This document shows, piece after piece, positions 1 through 9,564 of a stretch of DNA of 64,000 bases. The translations under genes and the position numbers were made by a program. Positions within the stretch are counted from its first letter, which is position 1; every line of letters begins with the position of its first letter. The stretch spans positions 1 to 64,000 of the forward strand of contig NZ_AMGM01000005.1 of the NCBI RefSeq assembly GCF_000298295.1, given 5' to 3'. A model generated the notes under the pieces. That model had not been told where the DNA came from. It worked only from the letters and a program-made list of their open reading frames with translations, and did not search any database. This DNA is from Cecembia lonarensis LW9. GTDB taxonomy: Bacteria > Bacteroidota > Bacteroidia > Cytophagales > Cyclobacteriaceae.

Positions 1-165
1 AGTACTCTGAACATAACCCTCACTCTTGTATCCCGCATATCCGGGATTGATATGAAGACCGTTGAACATGTACTGGCTGAACTGGGGCAGCTGCTGCCCC
101 TCAGACAGATTCGGAATTGCCAAAAACAACACCGAAATAAACAAAATACTAAAAATCTTTCCCAT
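1..165 (-). CDS. PorP/SprF family type IX secretion protein, N-terminus only
   Basis: The minus strand reads an ATG at 165 followed by 55 codons that run off the window. A signal peptide (MGKIFSILFISVLFLAIPN) leads into LPQFSQYMFNG and then HINPGYAGYK. Q-F-S-Q-Y followed by N-P-(A/G)-(F/Y)-A-G is the hallmark start of PorP/SprF proteins, outer-membrane partners of type IX secretion that help place SprB-like and CHU_C-tagged proteins at the surface. It is a second copy of the family, distinct from the complete one at 4995-6023. Only the N-terminus is visible, so family rather than specific role is supported. Confidence 0.8.
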   Translation of the reverse strand, partial: MGKIFSILFISVLFLAIPNLSEGQQLPQFSQYMFNGLHINPGYAGYKSEGYVQST

Positions 166-528
166 CTCTTTCTATCGGTTTATTTGATGAATCAAGACCA
201 GGCAGCATTTCAAATTTGTTTGCCTAAAAGCAGGATAGTTTTACTTGAATTTTGGATTGTTAAGCAGTCAGTAAAAATTCTCCTATTCTTCTTTTTCGGT
301 CTATTCTCTCTAAGTATTTGAAAACCAAAGTTAACAAATGCTTATTTTTGCTGTAAACATACACTTTTTTGATTTTCATGTCAAGCATATTTGAAAAAAT
401 ATTTTTTATTAAATGCATTTTTTATGTTTTGAAATGCTTTTTAATGGATTTTATTGGGTTTTTACAGCTAAAAAATGACCTGGCGGAGTGTTTTGCTAAA
501 TGATTGAATTAAAAAAGGGCATAAAAAA
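166..528. other. Gene-free AT-rich interval
   Basis: This stretch lies upstream of the truncated PorP/SprF gene and downstream of the small ORF at 537-752. It is very AT-rich with many T and A runs. A TAnnTTTG match on the minus strand (TAACTTTG, 333 to 326) could be a promoter element for the PorP/SprF gene, but it is 160 bp from the start codon. I see no supportable coding region. Confidence 0.5.
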
Positions 529-545
529 AGGAGCGTTTAGCTCCT
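521..545 (-). terminator. Hairpin terminator of the 71-aa ORF
   Basis: AGGAGC (529-534) pairs with GCTCCT (540-545) around the loop GTTTA. On the minus strand the stem is followed by a run of seven T. The stop codon of the small ORF (537-539) lies in the loop, which supports transcription of that ORF. Confidence 0.6.
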
Positions 546-752
546 CTTCGTTTTACTTAATTTTTCTGTTTTGATTTTTTTGAGGTATTCTTTAACCAAC
601 CTCATCCTTTGATTATCTCCCAAAATTCCTTGGGGAATAATCCTTTCCAAACTCCACTGCATAATCTTATTTGTTAGGGTGATGGTAAAATAACGAGTGT
701 TAACACCAAATGGTTTTAAAATTAGGACAATCAAACTAAACAAAAATTTCAA
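537..752 (-). CDS. Small hypothetical protein, 71 aa
   Basis: I do not recognise this protein. It has a hydrophobic N-terminus (about residues 2-14) and a basic, Lys-rich C-terminal half. An internal Met at residue 31 (MQWSLERI) could be the true start, giving a soluble 41-aa product. It is divergent from the aldehyde dehydrogenase gene. Its stop codon is embedded in an intrinsic-terminator hairpin, which is the best argument that it is expressed. It could still be a chance ORF. Confidence 0.4.
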   Translation of the reverse strand: MKFLFSLIVLILKPFGVNTRYFTITLTNKIMQWSLERIIPQGILGDNQRMRLVKEYLKKIKTEKLSKTKRS

Positions 753-806
753 GCTAACAAAATTTGTACTAAATTGAAAGGACAGAATTTTAAAGCATTA
801 TCACAT

Positions 807-2240
807 ATGGAGCAAGTCAGTCAAGAGGTCAAACACACAGGAATCGATGAAGTATTCAATTTGCAAAAGACACAATCCTTGAAAATGCGGCAAAGTCCAG
901 CTATCCAGAGGATTGCCCTATTAAAAAAACTGCAAAACTGGATCAATGAACATCAGGAAGATATAAGGAGAGCCATCTTTGCTGATTTCAAAAAACCCTA
1001 TCCTGAAATTGATATCAGCGAAATTTTTGTGGTCAGCTCGGAAATCAAACATGCCATCAAAAATCTTGAAACCTGGATGAAACCCAAAAAGGTAAGCACG
1101 CCATTGACCATGCTGGGCAGTAATTCCTATATACATTACGAACCTAAAGGGGTTTGCCTGATTATCTCACCATGGAATTATCCCTTTAACCTGGCAATGG
1201 GGCCTTTGGTATCTGCTTTGGCTGCGGGCTGTACGGCCATCATCAAACCCTCTGAATTGACCCCGCACACTGCTGCCCTGATCAGAAGGTTGGTGGAAGA
1301 AACATTCGACAAAGCCCAAGTGGCGGTCTTTGAAGGTGAAGTGGAAGTTGCCCAACAATTACTTGCCAAACCATTTGATCATATCTTTTTTACAGGTAGC
1401 CCATCGGTAGGAAAAATCATCATGAAAGCGGCGGCAGAAAACCTGAGCTCAGTTACACTGGAACTTGGGGGTAAATCTCCAGCTATCATTGACAGGGAAG
1501 CTGATATTCAAGATGCTGCAGAAAAAATTGTTTGGGGGAAATTTGTAAATTGTGGCCAAACCTGCATTGCTCCAGACTACATCTTGGTCCAACGGTCAAT
1601 TCAGCCTGCATTTGCAGAAGCACTAAAAGTTCAGGTTGCAAAAATGTATGACCCCTCTGGCAAGGGTGTAGAAAAGTCGAAAGATTATGCCAGAATTGTC
1701 AGCGTCAAACACTTGAAAAGGCTCAAGCATCTCTTGGCAGATGCAGAGCGTAAAGGGGCTCAAATATATTGTGGCGGCTATGTGGATGAGAATGAATGTT
1801 TTTTTGAGCCGACCATATTGACTACTGTAGAAGACAATATGGAAGTAATGCAGGAAGAAATCTTTGGTCCCATCCTTCCCATAGTGACCTTTGATGAGTT
1901 GGCTGAAGCCATTACATATATCAATGCCAGGCCCAAACCACTGGCGCTTTATGCATTTTCCAAAAACAGTGACACAATCAAGCATATATTTAAGACCACT
2001 TCTTCGGGTGGGGCAGTTTCCAATGACTGTGTCCTGCATTTCCTTCAAAATGAACTGCCTTTCGGAGGTGTAAATAACAGTGGGCTGGGTAAGGCGCACG
2101 GGCATTTTGGCTTTTTAGCTTTCAGCAATGAAAAAGCGGTCCTACAACAAAGAATAGGTTTTACAGCTTCAAAACCCTTATTCCCCCCATATGGATTTAC
2201 GGGCAAAAAAATAATTCAAAGCCTCATCAAGTGGTTTTGA
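807..2240 (+). CDS. Aldehyde dehydrogenase family protein
   Basis: NAD(P)-dependent aldehyde dehydrogenase that oxidises aldehydes to carboxylates; 477 aa from the ATG at 807. The open frame extends to a TTG at 774, but the ATG is more credible. The cofactor/catalytic motifs are in order: ISPWNYPFNL (substrate/cofactor channel), FTGS (NAD loop), general-base Glu219 in ELGGKSP and nucleophile Cys253 in GQTCIAP. The 34-residue Glu-Cys spacing is the family norm. Overall layout and the hydrophobic-aromatic C-terminus resemble the class 3 / fatty aldehyde dehydrogenase branch. The P1 peptidase gene follows 18 bp downstream, so the two are probably co-transcribed. The exact substrate cannot be read from sequence. 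Confidence 0.9.
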   Translation: MEQVSQEVKHTGIDEVFNLQKTQSLKMRQSPAIQRIALLKKLQNWINEHQEDIRRAIFADFKKPYPEIDISEIFVVSSEIKHAIKNLETWMKPKKVSTPLTMLGSNSYIHYEPKGVCLIISPWNYPFNLAMGPLVSALAAGCTAIIKPSELTPHTAALIRRLVEETFDKAQVAVFEGEVEVAQQLLAKPFDHIFFTGSPSVGKIIMKAAAENLSSVTLELGGKSPAIIDREADIQDAAEKIVWGKFVNCGQTCIAPDYILVQRSIQPAFAEALKVQVAKMYDPSGKGVEKSKDYARIVSVKHLKRLKHLLADAERKGAQIYCGGYVDENECFFEPTILTTVEDNMEVMQEEIFGPILPIVTFDELAEAITYINARPKPLALYAFSKNSDTIKHIFKTTSSGGAVSNDCVLHFLQNELPFGGVNNSGLGKAHGHFGFLAFSNEKAVLQQRIGFTASKPLFPPYGFTGKKIIQSLIKWF

Positions 2241-2258
2241 TGTGAAAATCGAAAAAAA

Positions 2259-3389
2259 ATGGTTCTAAAATTCATTATTCCTTCTCTTCTTCTCTTGACC
2301 ATGATGCAAGCTAAGGCCCAAAATAGAGCCCGCGATTTTGGTATTCAGATCGGTGTTATGGAACCCGGCTATTATAACAATATTACAGATGTCGCCGGCG
2401 TAAAAGTAGCTCATGTAACCAAAATAAAGGGAGAAGATATCCGGACAGGAGTGACTGCCATTTTGCCCCATGAAGGAAATCTCTTTCAGGAAAAAGTCCC
2501 TGCAGCAGTTTTTGTGGGAAATGGTTTTGGAAAATTGGCAGGGAGTACCCAAATCGAAGAGTTGGGAAACCTGGAAAGTCCAATCGTACTGACAAACACC
2601 CTCAATGTTGCCACTGGCCTCCAAGGAATCATCACATACACCTTATCCCAAGCCGGCAATGAGGCTGTTCAATCTGTCAATGCCGTGGTGGGAGAAACCA
2701 ATGACGGGTATTTGAATGACATTAGAGGTCAACATGTAAGCATAGAAGACGTGATTGCTGCGATTCAAAATGCCAAGTCAGGAATGGTGGAAGAAGGCAA
2801 TGTAGGTGCAGGAACTGGTACTGTCGCTTTTGGATTTAAGGGAGGTATAGGCAGCTCTTCCCGAAAACTTCCTGAAAACCTCGGTGGATTTCATGTTGGG
2901 GTGTTGGTACAGAGCAATTTTGGGGGTGTGCTGCAAATTGATGGCGTACCTATCGGAAAATTATTGGGCCAATACAGTTTCAAAAATCAATTGGAATCTG
3001 CTGATGGATCTTGCATGATCATCGTGGCTACAGATGCCCCTGTAGACGAAAGGAACTTAAAGCGCATGGCCCAAAGGGCTATGATGGGACTTGCGAAAAC
3101 CGGCGGTATTGCTTCCAATGGCTCCGGTGATTATGTGATTGCTTTTTCAACCTATGAAAAAAACAGGGTAAAGCACAATGAAAAGTCCCTAAATCTGGAA
3201 GAAAGATCGCTTTTGAGAAATGATGACATGTCTCCTTTATTTTTAGCAACCATAGAAGCTACTGAAGAGGCCATCATCAATTCCCTCTTTGCAGCAAAAA
3301 CCATGACAGGCAAAGAGGGAAGAACTGTACAAGCCTTACCATTGGACGAGGTGATCCAAATGATGAAAAACCACAACCGTATACCTTAA
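2259..3389 (+). CDS. P1 family (DmpA-like) peptidase, secreted
   Basis: An N-terminal-nucleophile aminopeptidase of the DmpA/P1 family, 376 aa. These proteins are made as a proenzyme and cleave themselves at a Gly-Ser bond, freeing a catalytic serine at the new N-terminus. The matching site is Gly250-Ser251 in ADGSCMIIVATDAP, almost the position used in DmpA. Other family signatures are ITDVAGVKVAHVT near the N-terminus, GNVGAGTG and SNGSGDY. Residues 1-20 form a signal peptide ending in AKAQ, so the enzyme is probably periplasmic or exported. Substrates in this family are short peptides, amides or beta-peptides; which applies here is unknown. Confidence 0.88.
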   Translation: MVLKFIIPSLLLLTMMQAKAQNRARDFGIQIGVMEPGYYNNITDVAGVKVAHVTKIKGEDIRTGVTAILPHEGNLFQEKVPAAVFVGNGFGKLAGSTQIEELGNLESPIVLTNTLNVATGLQGIITYTLSQAGNEAVQSVNAVVGETNDGYLNDIRGQHVSIEDVIAAIQNAKSGMVEEGNVGAGTGTVAFGFKGGIGSSSRKLPENLGGFHVGVLVQSNFGGVLQIDGVPIGKLLGQYSFKNQLESADGSCMIIVATDAPVDERNLKRMAQRAMMGLAKTGGIASNGSGDYVIAFSTYEKNRVKHNEKSLNLEERSLLRNDDMSPLFLATIEATEEAIINSLFAAKTMTGKEGRTVQALPLDEVIQMMKNHNRIP

Positions 3390-3390
3390 A

Positions 3391-4920
3391 TTATAGGGAC
3401 TCTATATTTTCCAAATAGTAGTCCGCTTGTTTTAGGATTTCTTCCTTGTCTTTCATTTTGGCCCAAGTCCTGTACATCATACCAATCCTGGGATTTTTGG
3501 TAAGTTTGTCCTCATGCCTATGGTAAAAATGCCAGTACAAGCTATTAAAAGGACAGGCCTTTTCCCCTGTCTTTTTTTGTTTGTTATAAAAACAGCCCGA
3601 ACAATAATCACTCATTTTGTCGATGTAATTGGCCGAACTGACATAGGGTTTGGTACCTACAATACCTCCATCTGCAAATTGACTCATGCCTCTGGTATTG
3701 GTGATTTCCACCCATTCAATGGCATCAATATAAATACCTAAGTACCAGGCATCCACTTCATCCGGATGAATCCCTGCTAAGAGCATGAAATTTCCAGTAA
3801 CCATCAACCTTTGGATATGATGGGCATAAGACTTTCCCAATGATTGTCCGATGGCATGCTGGAGACAATTCATCTTGGTATCACCTGTCCAGAAGTATTG
3901 GGGAAGCTTTCTTTTGTGTCCAAAGAAATTCATTTCCGCATATGCAGGCATTTTTGCCCAATATACGCCCCTCATGTACTCTCTCCAACCTATGATTTGC
4001 CGGATAAAACCCTCCACTTGGGCTATATCTACCGCATCCTGATTTTCCAACCAATACTTTTCAACCTTTTCCACAACTTCCAAAGGAGCAAGTAATTTAC
4101 TGTTCAACAAAAAGCTCAATCTACTATGAAAAAGAAATGCATCACCGGTAAACATGGCATCTTGATACATTCCAAAATAGGGAAGCAACTTGCTACAAAA
4201 ATAATCAAGTACCTGAAGCCCTTCCTCACGGGTTACCGGCCATTCAAAGTTCTCTTCTTGAATGTCACCAATGGTAGCTACGCCTTGAGCCCTGAGCAGT
4301 TCAACCAAATCTGTAACATCCCTTCTGAAAGTTTTTGCAGGTTTTAATAAAAGTGGATCTTTTAATTTATTTCTATTGTCATGATCATAGTTCCACTTAC
4401 CTGTCAAAGGCTCTCGCCCATCCATCAAGATATCATACTTTTTCCTCATTTCCCGGTAAAAAGACTCCATCAAATAGGTTTTTTTACCTTTGAAAAATTC
4501 TCCTAAAAATTCCCGTGAGCACAAAAAGTGCTCTGTATCATAAACCCTCACTTGGGTGGAAGAATGGGCGGAAAAAATACTCAACTGCTCATCCAACCTA
4601 TACTCATCCGGCAGTTGGTATTCAAACAGGTCAATATGGTTTTCCTTAATAATACGGGAAAGGTTTTTATCCAAACATTGTTGATTATCAGGATGATCTA
4701 GTGTTAAATACAGGACATGATGGCCTTGGGATTCCAACCATTGGGCAAAATTCCTCATGGCCAGAAAAAATCCTATAACCTTTTGGATGTGGTGATTCAC
4801 ATAATCTGTTTCCTGACGCACTTCCATCAGAACATACAACACCTTATCGTTTTTTTGTCGGAACCAGCTGTGCTGCCTGTTAAGCTGATCACCTAAAATC
4901 AATCTCAAAATCTTGGGCAT
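3391..4920 (-). CDS. Cryptochrome/photolyase, Fe-S (PhrB, DPRP) class
   Basis: Flavin-dependent DNA photolyase of the deoxyribodipyrimidine photolyase-related class (PhrB-like), which repairs UV lesions, in characterised members (6-4) photoproducts, using blue light. It starts MPKILRLILGDQLN (509 aa), the typical N-terminus; an extra ATG lies seven codons upstream. A cluster-type cysteine pattern is present: one Cys in the MNCLQH segment, then C440-x2-C443-x12-C456, as in the [4Fe-4S] site of this class. The GWREYMRG segment also fits the class. It converges on the P1 peptidase gene with only a base between the stops. Confidence 0.9.
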   Translation of the reverse strand: MPKILRLILGDQLNRQHSWFRQKNDKVLYVLMEVRQETDYVNHHIQKVIGFFLAMRNFAQWLESQGHHVLYLTLDHPDNQQCLDKNLSRIIKENHIDLFEYQLPDEYRLDEQLSIFSAHSSTQVRVYDTEHFLCSREFLGEFFKGKKTYLMESFYREMRKKYDILMDGREPLTGKWNYDHDNRNKLKDPLLLKPAKTFRRDVTDLVELLRAQGVATIGDIQEENFEWPVTREEGLQVLDYFCSKLLPYFGMYQDAMFTGDAFLFHSRLSFLLNSKLLAPLEVVEKVEKYWLENQDAVDIAQVEGFIRQIIGWREYMRGVYWAKMPAYAEMNFFGHKRKLPQYFWTGDTKMNCLQHAIGQSLGKSYAHHIQRLMVTGNFMLLAGIHPDEVDAWYLGIYIDAIEWVEITNTRGMSQFADGGIVGTKPYVSSANYIDKMSDYCSGCFYNKQKKTGEKACPFNSLYWHFYHRHEDKLTKNPRIGMMYRTWAKMKDKEEILKQADYYLENIESL

Positions 4921-4994
4921 AATTAAAGGGACTATTGTCAAATAATCCCTTTCACTGCTGATTGTTTAAAAATAAAAATTTAACCCTAGAAAAA

Positions 4995-6023
4995 TCAATA
5001 TTTAAAGCAGGGTAGCATGCTTGCCTTTCTCCCGGATTGTTTTGCATCACCCGCCAGGAATGAAAGTCTCATAGAAACTTCATGGGCTCCCCCAGTATTG
5101 GCCTGACCCAATTGGGATAAAGTAAAATCATAACTGTATCCTATATCCAAGCCATTCCCCAAAGAAACTCCTAAAAGCCCAATCAGGGATTCATTATTAG
5201 GCATGGCATTGCCAAAAGAGGGTAACCCTCGATACCAAAGGCCAAGCACAATGGGTTGTAAATGAATCTGTGCTCCTACATCCAGCTGATTAAATGGGTC
5301 CTGATGTTTATAATTAAAAGCCAAAATCAATTCTCTTTGGTTTTGGGTATTATTCATATAATTGCTAGCCCCTCCATTAGACAGATCAAATTTCAATCCT
5401 CCATGTGCAGAAAGTTTCATGGGCCACCTGGAAATCTGGTCATCAACAAAAGATACATTAGGTTGTGTGACATGATGAGCTGAAATGCCAAACCATCCAA
5501 ACTCATTGTTAAACAACATCCCAAAATGATAATCCACATACCTATGCCTGCTATCAGGACCAAATAATTCACCGCTGAAATCTCCAATGGCCCCTGTACC
5601 GCGGTCAATCTGACTTCCGAAGACAAATTGGTTGAAATTGGCATCCCGAGAAAAGAAGCTGGCCTGTCCACCCAGACGCAAGAAACTGTTGAACCCCAAT
5701 TGTAACCTGTAGGAATAGGCCAGGCCCACCTCGGAGGTACTTAGTCCTGCCATGGTTTCATTCATACCGTTCAAGATAAGTCCTACACCCGAATTAAGAT
5801 TGAAAAAATAGTGATCAAAATATGCAGAATAAGCATTTAGACTGTGGTCCAATCCTGGCCACTGATTCCGGTAATTTACCCCAAAACGGGTCATCTCCGA
5901 AGACCCGGCAAAAGCAGGATTCAAAAAAATGGGCGCAGCATAAAACTGGGAAAATTGAATATCCTGAGCCTTAAGCAAGTTGGCTGATAACAAAAAGGTT
6001 AATATCAAAAATAATTTCTTCAT
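4995..6023 (-). CDS. PorP/SprF family type IX secretion membrane protein
   Basis: Complete 342-aa outer-membrane beta-barrel protein of the PorP/SprF family. A signal peptide ends at LKAQ, followed by IQFSQFYAAP and FLNPAFAGSS, the family signature. The rest alternates short aromatic-rich strands typical of a barrel. It lies 4 bp after the SprB-repeat/CHU_C gene on the same strand. Such pairing is standard: the PorP/SprF protein is thought to receive the neighbouring CHU_C-tagged protein after secretion and keep it on the cell surface. Pairing is seen; the receptor role is family knowledge. Confidence 0.92.
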   Translation of the reverse strand: MKKLFLILTFLLSANLLKAQDIQFSQFYAAPIFLNPAFAGSSEMTRFGVNYRNQWPGLDHSLNAYSAYFDHYFFNLNSGVGLILNGMNETMAGLSTSEVGLAYSYRLQLGFNSFLRLGGQASFFSRDANFNQFVFGSQIDRGTGAIGDFSGELFGPDSRHRYVDYHFGMLFNNEFGWFGISAHHVTQPNVSFVDDQISRWPMKLSAHGGLKFDLSNGGASNYMNNTQNQRELILAFNYKHQDPFNQLDVGAQIHLQPIVLGLWYRGLPSFGNAMPNNESLIGLLGVSLGNGLDIGYSYDFTLSQLGQANTGGAHEVSMRLSFLAGDAKQSGRKASMLPCFKY

Positions 6024-6027
6024 AGAA

Positions 6028-7878
6028 TTAACGCACTAAAGTCATGGTCCCAGTTTTCTGTACCGTTTCACCGCTGATGGTGGTATATTGAATTTTATAC
6101 ACATAATTACCCCTGGGCAAAAGTTGGCCTTTGTAAGTGCCATCCCAGCCTGCAATCTCCAGTCCTTTGGAAGTATAAAGGTGTTCTCCCCAATGATTAA
6201 AAATATCCATTTCAAATTGGGTTAAACCCCTAATTACCGGCTGGAATACATCATTCAACCCATCTCCGTTAGGTGTAAAAGCATTGGGTATAGTGACCCA
6301 TTCCTCCTGATTCAACACATTAACTGTCCTGCTCTGTAAGGATGAGCAACCATAAATATCATAAGCCCTAAGTGTAACATTGAATTCTCCTGGATTATTG
6401 AATATGTGTACAGGGTCTTTCTCCATGGCTTTAGAACCATCCCCAAAATCCCATTCCCAGGCTATAAAATCTTCGGAAATTTCGCTTTCAAAAACCAAAG
6501 GTTCCAAAACATGCACTTCTTTTTCAGAAGAAATAGATAACTTCCTTACATTAAAATCTATCCGATTGGCTATGTTGTGGTCAAAAGGAAAGGATACCCT
6601 CACTTTTTCACTTACCTTACATCCCGCATCATCAAAAACCTCTACTGTAATTTCTCCAGATTGCCTGAATTCAATCTCTTGCTTGCCCTCTTCTCCATTA
6701 CCCCAAAGAATGGTATAGGGAGCTTCTCCACCTTGAATGCTTACCCATGCGAAGCCTATTGCTTCTCCGGACTCACAGTCCAAATCCAAGGCTGTTTCGA
6801 TTCTTGCTGAAAACTCCTGCGGTTGCGCTATTTCAACCACGGTTTCTATGGTACAACCTAAAGCATCGCTTACATTTAAGGTATAGGTACCTCCTTTCAG
6901 CCTGTTCAGGTTTTGCGTTTTCGCACCATTACTCCAAGAAAAGGAGTAGGGTGCTTTACCTCCTTTTACCTCAATTTCGATTTCTCCCTCCTCTGCACCA
7001 AAGCAATGGTTATGCTCCACCCTGGCGACTGTCACTTCAACTGCCTCAGGAGACTGAACTTCAAAAGATTTTGTGATCGAACAGCCAACTTGATCTTTGA
7101 CCGTAACTTCATAAGTCCCTCGCTCCAGATCAAAAATATCTTTGGTAGTTTGTCCATTGGACCAGGCAAATGTAAAAGGAGCAGTTCCCCCTGTAACATT
7201 CAGCACGATAGACCCTAGAGTACCCTCTGTACAACTTGCTGTTTTGATTTCTTCACTAAGCTCAAGTGATGCCGCATTTGACTTGATTTCAAAACTCAGG
7301 GTAGCATCGCAGTTATACATGTCTATCACCCTAACGGTATAATCCCCAGGCAATAATTCTGTGGCCACCAATTCATCCTCCAAGCCATGGCTCCATATGA
7401 TTTTATAAGGCTCTCCTCTCCCAAAACGAATATTTAGTTTGGCCATTCCATCCGGTTTACCCGAGCAAGTAGCAGGTTCAACACTATCCATTTCAATGAT
7501 CAATGGAAAGGGGGGCTGAATAACAATTCTTTCTTCATGCCTTTGTCCTTGGCTGTCTTTAATAAAAACAGTGTAGGTTCCTGAGAAAAGATTGTATCTG
7601 TTTTGACTCTTATCGTGATTGTTCCATGTAAAGTCATAGGGGGGAACTCCACCTGTAACCTCAAGTATAATATGTCCACGGTCCATGTGGTGACAGAGTG
7701 CCAGCTTCCCTGAAACCTTGACTTCTATTTCTCCTGAATCACTCCCTTCCATCAATAAGCCAAGGCTTTGGCTCTTGGTATCATATCCCCAAAATCCGCT
7801 TGGCAAAGACATGGCTGTTACCTGATGCTGAAAAATCAGCATCAAACACATAACCCATATTTTCCAATTGCCTGACAT
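6028..7878 (-). CDS. SprB-repeat surface protein with gliding-associated C-terminal domain
   Basis: A 616-aa secreted surface protein. It carries five SprB-like repeats that each open with a Cys and contain a (G)G-x-(A/P)-P-(F/Y)-x-(F/I)-x-W core and G-(T/D/E)-Y-T-V: roughly residues 62-112, 138-190, 216-266, 292-342 and 368-420, a period of about 76. A PKD-type domain follows (about 455-522, WEWDFGDGS). The C-terminus (529-616) is the CHU_C / type B type IX sorting domain, PNAFTPNGDGLND to RGNYVYKI. The N-terminal signal is about residues 1-23. Such proteins are adhesins; SprB itself is the mobile gliding adhesin, but this one is far smaller. It sits directly before the PorP/SprF gene. Confidence 0.9.
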   Translation of the reverse strand: MSGNWKIWVMCLMLIFQHQVTAMSLPSGFWGYDTKSQSLGLLMEGSDSGEIEVKVSGKLALCHHMDRGHIILEVTGGVPPYDFTWNNHDKSQNRYNLFSGTYTVFIKDSQGQRHEERIVIQPPFPLIIEMDSVEPATCSGKPDGMAKLNIRFGRGEPYKIIWSHGLEDELVATELLPGDYTVRVIDMYNCDATLSFEIKSNAASLELSEEIKTASCTEGTLGSIVLNVTGGTAPFTFAWSNGQTTKDIFDLERGTYEVTVKDQVGCSITKSFEVQSPEAVEVTVARVEHNHCFGAEEGEIEIEVKGGKAPYSFSWSNGAKTQNLNRLKGGTYTLNVSDALGCTIETVVEIAQPQEFSARIETALDLDCESGEAIGFAWVSIQGGEAPYTILWGNGEEGKQEIEFRQSGEITVEVFDDAGCKVSEKVRVSFPFDHNIANRIDFNVRKLSISSEKEVHVLEPLVFESEISEDFIAWEWDFGDGSKAMEKDPVHIFNNPGEFNVTLRAYDIYGCSSLQSRTVNVLNQEEWVTIPNAFTPNGDGLNDVFQPVIRGLTQFEMDIFNHWGEHLYTSKGLEIAGWDGTYKGQLLPRGNYVYKIQYTTISGETVQKTGTMTLVR

Positions 7879-8239
7879 GATATGACGTTTGACTTATAGT
7901 TTAGCCTAGCATAAATTGCCTTTTAAAACAATGATTTTGTATTTCATTTTTTAAAATAAAATTTTATGCTATTTGAATAAAACAAAACGATATAGCTAAC
8001 AGTGTTTGTTTTTTATTAATTTATCAAATAAAATATCGAAAAAGCAAGTATTTGATACTCTGAGCAAAAATGAAATTCTACTTAAAAAAGTTTAATTTTT
8101 CTCTATATAGTACAATATTCAAATTTTGTTAAGTCTCCTGCTTTTTTTCAGATTTGAAATGCAATAGGACCAAAAATGGTTGTCTGAAAAAAAATTAAAG
8201 AAAATACTGTTTTTTGCAGGATTTGGTCCAAAGAGGTAT
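7879..8239. other. Gene-free AT-rich interval
   Basis: The region between the SprB-repeat gene and the lysA terminator is strongly AT-rich and should hold the promoter of the SprB-repeat/PorP operon. I found no ORF, tandem repeat or good TAnnTTTG element on the minus strand in it. Confidence 0.5.
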
Positions 8240-8268
8240 AAAAAAACCGGAAAAGAAACTTTTCCGGT
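8240..8268 (-). terminator. Rho-independent terminator of lysA
   Basis: ACCGGAAAAG (8246-8255) pairs perfectly with CTTTTCCGGT (8259-8268) around a three-base loop. On the minus strand it is followed by TTTTTT. It lies about 20 bp beyond the lysA stop codon. Confidence 0.85.
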
Positions 8269-8289
8269 CATCAATTCAAATAAATGAGA

Positions 8290-9522
8290 TCACAAGCCAA
8301 TATCAACTTGATGCTTGAGGATATCCTCAAAAGTTTCTCTTTCTCTGATCACGTAAGCCTTTCCATGAAGCAATAAGACTTCAGCTGGCCTTAACCTGGA
8401 ATTGTAGTTAGATGACATACTGAATCCGTAAGCTCCGGCATTTTTGATGGCAATAATATCTCCCTCTTGTACTTCTTTCAACTTCCTATCTGCGGCAATA
8501 GTGTCGGTCTCGCAAATGTAGCCTACAATGGTATAAACCCTTTCCGGCCCTTCGAGTTTGGAGATGTTCACTACGCCATGATAGGCATCGTACATCATAG
8601 GTCTGATCAGGTGGTTCAACCCGGAATCAACCCCAACAAAAGTAGAGGCAGGGGTCGATTTAATTACATTTACCTTAACCAATAAGTAGCCCGCTTCAGA
8701 AACAAGAAATTTACCTGGCTCAAACCAAATTTCGAGATCGGTACCATACTCCTTACAAAATGCTTTAAAGGCTTTGGATACTTTAATTCCTACATCCTGA
8801 ATATCAGTGGCAATATCTCCCGGTTTGTAGGCCACTTTAAAACCTCCACCAAAATCCAAAAATTTCAATCCTTTAAATTCTCTTGCAGCATCAAACAGTA
8901 TTTCAGCACCTTTCAAAAAAACTTCTGCATCCAAGATATCAGACCCAGTATGCACATGAAGCCCAATAATGTTAAGGTTATAGGCCTCAACTACCTTCAA
9001 AACGTGCTTAAGCTGAAGGATAGAAATGCCAAATTTACTGTCTATATGTCCAACGGAAATTTTGGCGTTTCCTCCTGCCAGAATATGGGGATTTAGCCGG
9101 ATGCAAATGGGTACTTGATTCCCATAATATGTGCCAAAATGCTCCAACATGGGAATGTTATCAATATTGATCATTACGCCTAGCTCAACCGCCTCCTGGA
9201 ACTCATCAAAAGATACGCTATTGGGCGTGTACATGATTTCATGCGGCTCAAAACCAGCATGTAGACAAAGTCTAACCTCCTCTATAGACACCGCATCAAC
9301 ACCTGTCCCAGCTTTTTTCATCAATTTCAAAATATTGATGTTTGACAGAGCTTTAGTGGCATATTTGATTTTCAGATTTACAGTAGAAAAAGCATCCTGC
9401 AGGCGCTTGACCTGTTGCAGGATCTTCTCTCCATCATATACATAGAGCGGTGTTCCGTAATCTTTGGCCAGCGCAGCAAGTCCTATGCCCTGAATTTCAT
9501 ATCGATTGTCCTTGATTTCCAT
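8290..9522 (-). CDS. lysA: Diaminopimelate decarboxylase
   Basis: PLP-dependent decarboxylase for the last step of lysine biosynthesis: meso-diaminopimelate to L-lysine plus CO2, in the cytoplasm. The ATG at 9522 gives 410 aa; the open frame continues to 9633, but the added residues are not family-like. PLP-binding Lys57 lies in KYATKALSN. Further signatures are HVHTGSD, LDFGGGF, WFEPGKFLV and, near the end, CETDT with NAGAYGFSMSS, which together fix diaminopimelate rather than ornithine/arginine decarboxylase. It is a single gene, divergent from the histidine kinase gene, with a clear terminator. A TAnnTTTG element lies 19 bp upstream of the start. Confidence 0.95.
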   Translation of the reverse strand: MEIKDNRYEIQGIGLAALAKDYGTPLYVYDGEKILQQVKRLQDAFSTVNLKIKYATKALSNINILKLMKKAGTGVDAVSIEEVRLCLHAGFEPHEIMYTPNSVSFDEFQEAVELGVMINIDNIPMLEHFGTYYGNQVPICIRLNPHILAGGNAKISVGHIDSKFGISILQLKHVLKVVEAYNLNIIGLHVHTGSDILDAEVFLKGAEILFDAAREFKGLKFLDFGGGFKVAYKPGDIATDIQDVGIKVSKAFKAFCKEYGTDLEIWFEPGKFLVSEAGYLLVKVNVIKSTPASTFVGVDSGLNHLIRPMMYDAYHGVVNISKLEGPERVYTIVGYICETDTIAADRKLKEVQEGDIIAIKNAGAYGFSMSSNYNSRLRPAEVLLLHGKAYVIRERETFEDILKHQVDIGL

Positions 9523-9540
9523 GAATTGTATCTTAAACCG

Positions 9541-9548
9541 CAAAGATA
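9541..9548 (-). promoter_or_regulatory. TAnnTTTG -7 element for lysA
   Basis: The minus strand reads TATCTTTG, an exact match to the Bacteroidota -7 consensus TAnnTTTG, ending 18 nt before the lysA ATG. It would give a leader of about 15 nt. A clear -33 TTG at the usual spacing was not found. Confidence 0.5.
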
Positions 9549-9564
9549 AGGATAGCAAGCCAAT

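Noticed and set aside
52-321. 89-aa plus-strand ORF at the window start
   Set aside because: It is antisense to the N-terminus of the PorP/SprF gene, which has a clear signal peptide and family motif on the minus strand.
1623-2105. 160-aa minus-strand ORF inside the aldehyde dehydrogenase gene
   Set aside because: Antisense shadow of a well-supported gene; no family character.
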